Assembly: GCA_035443185.1 (NCBI GenBank)
Contig: DAORRV010000052.1
Coordinates: 1 to 24,784, forward strand
DNA: 24,784 nucleotides
Direction: 5' to 3'
Source of the DNA: UBA2330 sp035443185
Lineage (GTDB): Bacteria; Bacteroidota; Ignavibacteria; Tepidaquicellales; Tepidaquicellaceae
Shown: in pieces, positions 21,687-24,784 of the stretch
Position numbering within the stretch: the stretch's first letter is position 1
Layout of the letters: the number at the start of each line of letters is the position of its first letter
Notes under the pieces: model-generated
Told to the model about the DNA's origin: nothing
The model's input: only the letters and a program-made list of their open reading frames with translations
Database searches by the model: none
Made by a program: the position numbers and the translations under genes

Positions 21687-24131
21687 TTAATAATTCGCTC
21701 TTAAAGTTAATACAGAATTTATGCCCGGTGCATTTATACCTGATGCAAAGACCCTGTAATTTTGGTCTAATAAATTATTGATCTCAAGCTGCATCTGGAA
21801 ATTAGTACTCAACTGATACTGACCCTTTACATTCAGAGTAAACCAGTTTGGCATTCCGTCAGGTGTTGCATCCTGAAAATTATCCTCACCGCTTGTACTG
21901 TAATCTTTTTTGAGTTTCCATGCATTATAGAGTATGCTGAATTCACCCTGAAATTTGCTAAGATTTAGTAAGAATGCACTTTTACCAAAAAGCGGCGGAA
22001 TGTGATCAAGAGGTGCAGTTGTATCTGCAGTCGTTACTCTACCATAAGTATATGTAACAGTGTTTGTCATTGAAATAAAATTTGTTATGTCAGCATTCAG
22101 GCTCAAAGTTGTACCCCAGATATAACCTGTCTGAGCATTTTGATTTGCCTGAACATTTGCAGTATCACCATCATAAATAATCGTTGAGCTGCCATTGTAA
22201 GTATAAGGTGCAGTGACGATAGCATCATTTATATAAGTATAATAACCAACTGCCTGTGCAAATATTCTATTGGAAAAAACATTTGATAATCCAATCTCAC
22301 CGCCGTATGTATATTCAGGTCCCAGATCAGGATTCGGTACTATTACAGTACCATATTCTGTACCTGTTCTCGGTGTAGATTCAAATATTTTTGCAAGATC
22401 ATCAATGTCAGGAGCTCTGAAACCGGTTGCTCCATTAATATAGACCTTCCAATCATCTTTCGGTAAAAAAGTAAATCCAAGATTTCCACTGAATGCACTG
22501 TTATTCTGACTGATTCCATCAGGATAAAGCTCAGCAAATTTATAAAAAGATGTATCGATAAATGAAGCGTTAAGTCCTACATAGCTGTATCTCGCACCAA
22601 TATTTGAATATACTTTTTCATTGATCTTCCAGGTGTCCATTATGTATCCGGCAATAGTTGTCATATTATTATCACCGTCAGGATATCTTGTGTCTGCAGG
22701 AGATTCAACATTTGTGTTGATATTTTTTCTGAATGCAGTCGATGTAACTGTATTATAAAAACCTTCAATACCATAACTTAGATCATGATAACTGCTTTTA
22801 TTGCTTAAATTAATTCTCTTACTAAAATCAGCATTAAGCGAATATACATTTACATCTTCAGATCTAGATGTCAGATTTGATGAACCAAAACTTCTGTTGT
22901 TTCTGCTTTCCTGTACATTCTGATATGCCAGCAGAATATTTGAATTATCATAAAAAGTTTGTTTACCTTTTAGTCCAAGCTTATAAGATCCGAGTATTCT
23001 GCTCTCCGGACCATAGTACCACTGCGCAGATGTGAAGTTTCCTGTATTTGGATTAATTGTATTCAGTCTGTCGTATCGCGGAATATCTGTAGTATTTGAA
23101 TACTGAAAATTAAATGTATGATCAATATTCTCTGATGGTTTATACAATCCTTTCCCAAGAATATCGAACTGATTATAACCTGAAGGATCCTGCAGAAAAT
23201 AATTATTCGTAGCGATCATGGTATCTTTTCCGTTAATTCTTTCAGCATTAAATTTTCTAAGCCATGCATCATTCTTTACATTACTTTTACCCATGCTCAG
23301 AGAATTAAAATTGGAATAAGTCACACTTCCAAGAAAGCCAAATGATTTTGAAGAAAAATTAAAATCAAAGTGACCTGTATTTTCAGTATTGGCAGATGAG
23401 TATCTGTAATAAGCAGTACCTGTTTTAAAAGTATTATTGTCCAGACTTAGAATGGGATTCTTTGTATAAAAGCTCATAACACCGCCGAGCGCATCACTAC
23501 CATAGACAGTAGATCCTGACCCGAATAAAATTTCAGTTCTGTTCAAAGTATTATCGTCAATTCTCAAAACATTCTGCAGGTGACCGCCTCTGAATATCAG
23601 ATTGTTAAGTCTGACACCATCGATCATGATCAGAACTTTATTAGCTTCAAATCCTCTGAGCACCGGACTTCCTCCCCCCATCTGAGATTTTTGAACAAAT
23701 ACAGTTCCTGTCTGCTGCAGCAGGTCTCCTGTATTTTGAGAATTTGAGAATGCAATATCTTCAGAATTCAGCACTTCGATCTGTCTCGGCAAAAATTTTG
23801 AATTTTCATCAAACTTATTTGCAGAGATAACTATCTCATCAGTCCTGTAACTTTTTTGAGACAAAAGAATAGTGTAGCCGAGCGACTGAATTTTTTCATA
23901 GCTTAAAGTCTGAGTAATATAATCAGATGAAGTTATGATTATTTTTTCTGAATTTTTAAATTTTGAAATGTCAACCTGTCCTAAAACATTAGTATAAAGA
24001 CTGACATTATCTGAAGTCAGCTTTGCATTAATCACTGGATTTTGAGATGAAAAATCTCTTACAGTTATTTCCTGAGAAAACGCTGCAGCTGAGCTTATAA
24101 ATAGTAAAAGTAATATGATATAATTATTCAT
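21687..24131 (-). CDS. TonB-dependent receptor, haemoglobin/haem-receptor-like
   Basis: This 814-residue outer-membrane receptor has a signal peptide (1-20, ending AAAFSQ). A short carboxypeptidase-regulatory-like domain (about 20-90) and a TonB-box-like DEIVISANKF (98-107) follow. The plug contains SPVLRGFEANKVLIMIDGVR, RGGHLQNVLRIDDNTLNRTE and STVYGSDALGGVMSFYTKNP. This plug wording is characteristic of the TonB-dependent haemoglobin/transferrin/lactoferrin receptor family in Bacteroidota, so haem or haem-protein uptake is the best guess. The barrel ends in an aromatic residue (LRANY). The FRAP/NPNL haem-binding motif is not obvious; GFRAPDIDDLAKIFEST is present and may correspond to the FRAP box. 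A palindrome lies 36 bases upstream of the start, and an unrecognised small exported protein is encoded just before it on the same strand. Confidence 0.93.
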   Translation of the reverse strand: MNNYIILLLLFISSAAAFSQEITVRDFSSQNPVINAKLTSDNVSLYTNVLGQVDISKFKNSEKIIITSSDYITQTLSYEKIQSLGYTILLSQKSYRTDEIVISANKFDENSKFLPRQIEVLNSEDIAFSNSQNTGDLLQQTGTVFVQKSQMGGGSPVLRGFEANKVLIMIDGVRLNNLIFRGGHLQNVLRIDDNTLNRTEILFGSGSTVYGSDALGGVMSFYTKNPILSLDNNTFKTGTAYYRYSSANTENTGHFDFNFSSKSFGFLGSVTYSNFNSLSMGKSNVKNDAWLRKFNAERINGKDTMIATNNYFLQDPSGYNQFDILGKGLYKPSENIDHTFNFQYSNTTDIPRYDRLNTINPNTGNFTSAQWYYGPESRILGSYKLGLKGKQTFYDNSNILLAYQNVQESRNNRSFGSSNLTSRSEDVNVYSLNADFSKRINLSNKSSYHDLSYGIEGFYNTVTSTAFRKNINTNVESPADTRYPDGDNNMTTIAGYIMDTWKINEKVYSNIGARYSYVGLNASFIDTSFYKFAELYPDGISQNNSAFSGNLGFTFLPKDDWKVYINGATGFRAPDIDDLAKIFESTPRTGTEYGTVIVPNPDLGPEYTYGGEIGLSNVFSNRIFAQAVGYYTYINDAIVTAPYTYNGSSTIIYDGDTANVQANQNAQTGYIWGTTLSLNADITNFISMTNTVTYTYGRVTTADTTAPLDHIPPLFGKSAFLLNLSKFQGEFSILYNAWKLKKDYSTSGEDNFQDATPDGMPNWFTLNVKGQYQLSTNFQMQLEINNLLDQNYRVFASGINAPGINSVLTLRANY

Positions 24132-24166
24132 AAAATTATTTATTTTTTAAAATTGATCAAATAAAC

Positions 24167-24186
24167 TTTACTGCAAATACAGTAAA
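24167..24186. promoter_or_regulatory. Palindrome upstream of the haem-receptor-like gene
   Basis: TTTACTG and CAGTAAA form a perfect 7-bp inverted repeat with a 6-base spacer, 36 bases before the ATG of the receptor gene. The spacing and symmetry fit a dimeric repressor site. It could instead be a weak terminator for the gene at 24237, but no clear U-run follows. Confidence 0.4.
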
Positions 24187-24236
24187 ATTATAATTTCGAA
24201 CTTATGGAATTTTGTGAAAAGATTTATATCAGATTA

Positions 24237-24638
24237 CTAACAAAGCATTTTAGTATTTCTGAGCTCTTTCAGATATGAAAGATCTGTGAATGGATTTTTC
24301 TGAAATTTTGTATATGAAGTTGATAGAGTATTGTTTTGGATATTTGCTGAATTACCGAAAGCTGTATTACCTGAATTTTTTTCATCTCCACTTAGAAGAT
24401 CATTTTGATAAATTTTATTTTCGTGTACTTTATAAAATTTATCGCCTGAAAAGAATTGAGGTGAAGTTCCCAGAAGAACAGAAATATCAGCATAGGAAGT
24501 CTGGTTTGAAGCAATAACAGCATTATTTATTTCCTCTGCTGAATGAAATACATAATTATTAATATTGAATACAGGAAAACAGAATATTATTCCTATAAGA
24601 ATATTAATTACAAACGATATGAAGTTATTGTTTTTCAA
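24237..24638 (-). CDS. Small exported protein, hypothetical
   Basis: The 133-residue protein starts with a hydrophobic signal or anchor (residues 6-25, FISFVINILIGIIFCFPVFN) after a short basic N-terminus. The rest is Asn/Ser-rich and hydrophilic (SADEINNAV-like helix, then NTAFGNSANIQNNTLSTSY), ending in a terminal Cys (KMLC). No family is recognised. The start is TTG; an in-frame stop two codons upstream and the lack of other early Met codons make this the only workable start. It precedes the haem-receptor-like gene by 105 bases on the same strand, so it may be a dedicated accessory, but nothing in the sequence shows binding of haem or metal. Confidence 0.65.
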   Translation of the reverse strand: MKNNNFISFVINILIGIIFCFPVFNINNYVFHSAEEINNAVIASNQTSYADISVLLGTSPQFFSGDKFYKVHENKIYQNDLLSGDEKNSGNTAFGNSANIQNNTLSTSYTKFQKNPFTDLSYLKELRNTKMLC

Positions 24639-24740
24639 AACTTAGTGTTTAAAATAATTTGATATAAAATTAAATTCAAGTCTTGTTTTTTGTATAAGTT
24701 TATCCGGATACACTGTCTTAAAGATAATTTATTCAAATAA

Positions 24741-24773
24741 AAATAGTTCAGAATAAAACATTCTGAACTATTT
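24741..24773 (-). terminator. Intrinsic terminator of a gene beyond the right edge
   Basis: Perfect 14-bp arms (24741-24754 and 24760-24773) enclose a 5-base loop. On the minus strand the stem runs into TTTTTATTT, so it should terminate a minus-strand gene lying beyond 24784. The DNA between it and 24638 is AT-rich with no feature I can support. Confidence 0.75.
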
Positions 24774-24784
24774 GATATAAGCAA

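Overview
The window looks like AT-rich chromosomal DNA from a member of the Bacteroidota/Chlorobi superphylum, most likely Ignavibacteriota or a close relative. The main reasons are a run of large surface proteins ending in a type A type IX secretion (T9SS) sorting domain with the NYPNPFNPST signature, TonB-dependent receptors, start sites that mostly lack a Shine-Dalgarno sequence, and one near-match to the TTG...TAnnTTTG promoter of Bacteroidota. Several genes start with TTG. I saw no rRNA, tRNA, CRISPR array, transposase or integrase.

Layout. Positions 56-4821 (minus strand) hold housekeeping genes: a putative operon of a lipoprotein, an M23 metallopeptidase and IMP dehydrogenase (guaB), preceded by a HerA/YjgR-like ATPase with a small helical protein. 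A roughly 690-base non-coding region (4822-5509) is packed with repeats: octamers, a long imperfect palindrome, a GC-rich hairpin and a heptamer array. Next comes a ComF-type phosphoribosyltransferase (minus). A 550-base gap follows that contains two possible micro-ORFs, one with an unusually strong Shine-Dalgarno sequence. On the plus strand there follow a lipoprotein and a giant T9SS-sorted Asp-box protein that is frameshifted at a (TA)5 tract.

From 11487 to 16901 (minus) two kinds of gene alternate: parallel beta-helix proteins without signal peptides and T9SS-sorted beta-propeller proteins, arranged as two tandem pairs. A 100-N assembly gap lies at one end of this block. The block is flanked by direct copies of the same convergent T9SS-tail sequence (11160-11541 and 17326-17970), one of which carries an orphan, headless sorting domain. 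Beyond it (minus) lie a sialidase-like six-Asp-box T9SS protein, two TonB-dependent receptors (one resembling haemoglobin/haem receptors) and an unrecognised small exported protein.

How it fits together. The right two thirds is a cell-surface locus: propeller proteins exported by T9SS, beta-helix partners of unknown role, and outer-membrane receptors. Recombination between near-identical sorting-domain sequences appears to be remodelling it. The most interesting items are the beta-helix/T9SS-propeller module, the dinucleotide tract that could switch the giant surface protein on and off, and 7-bp repeat arrays that abut stop codons and also occur inside one sorting-domain coding sequence.
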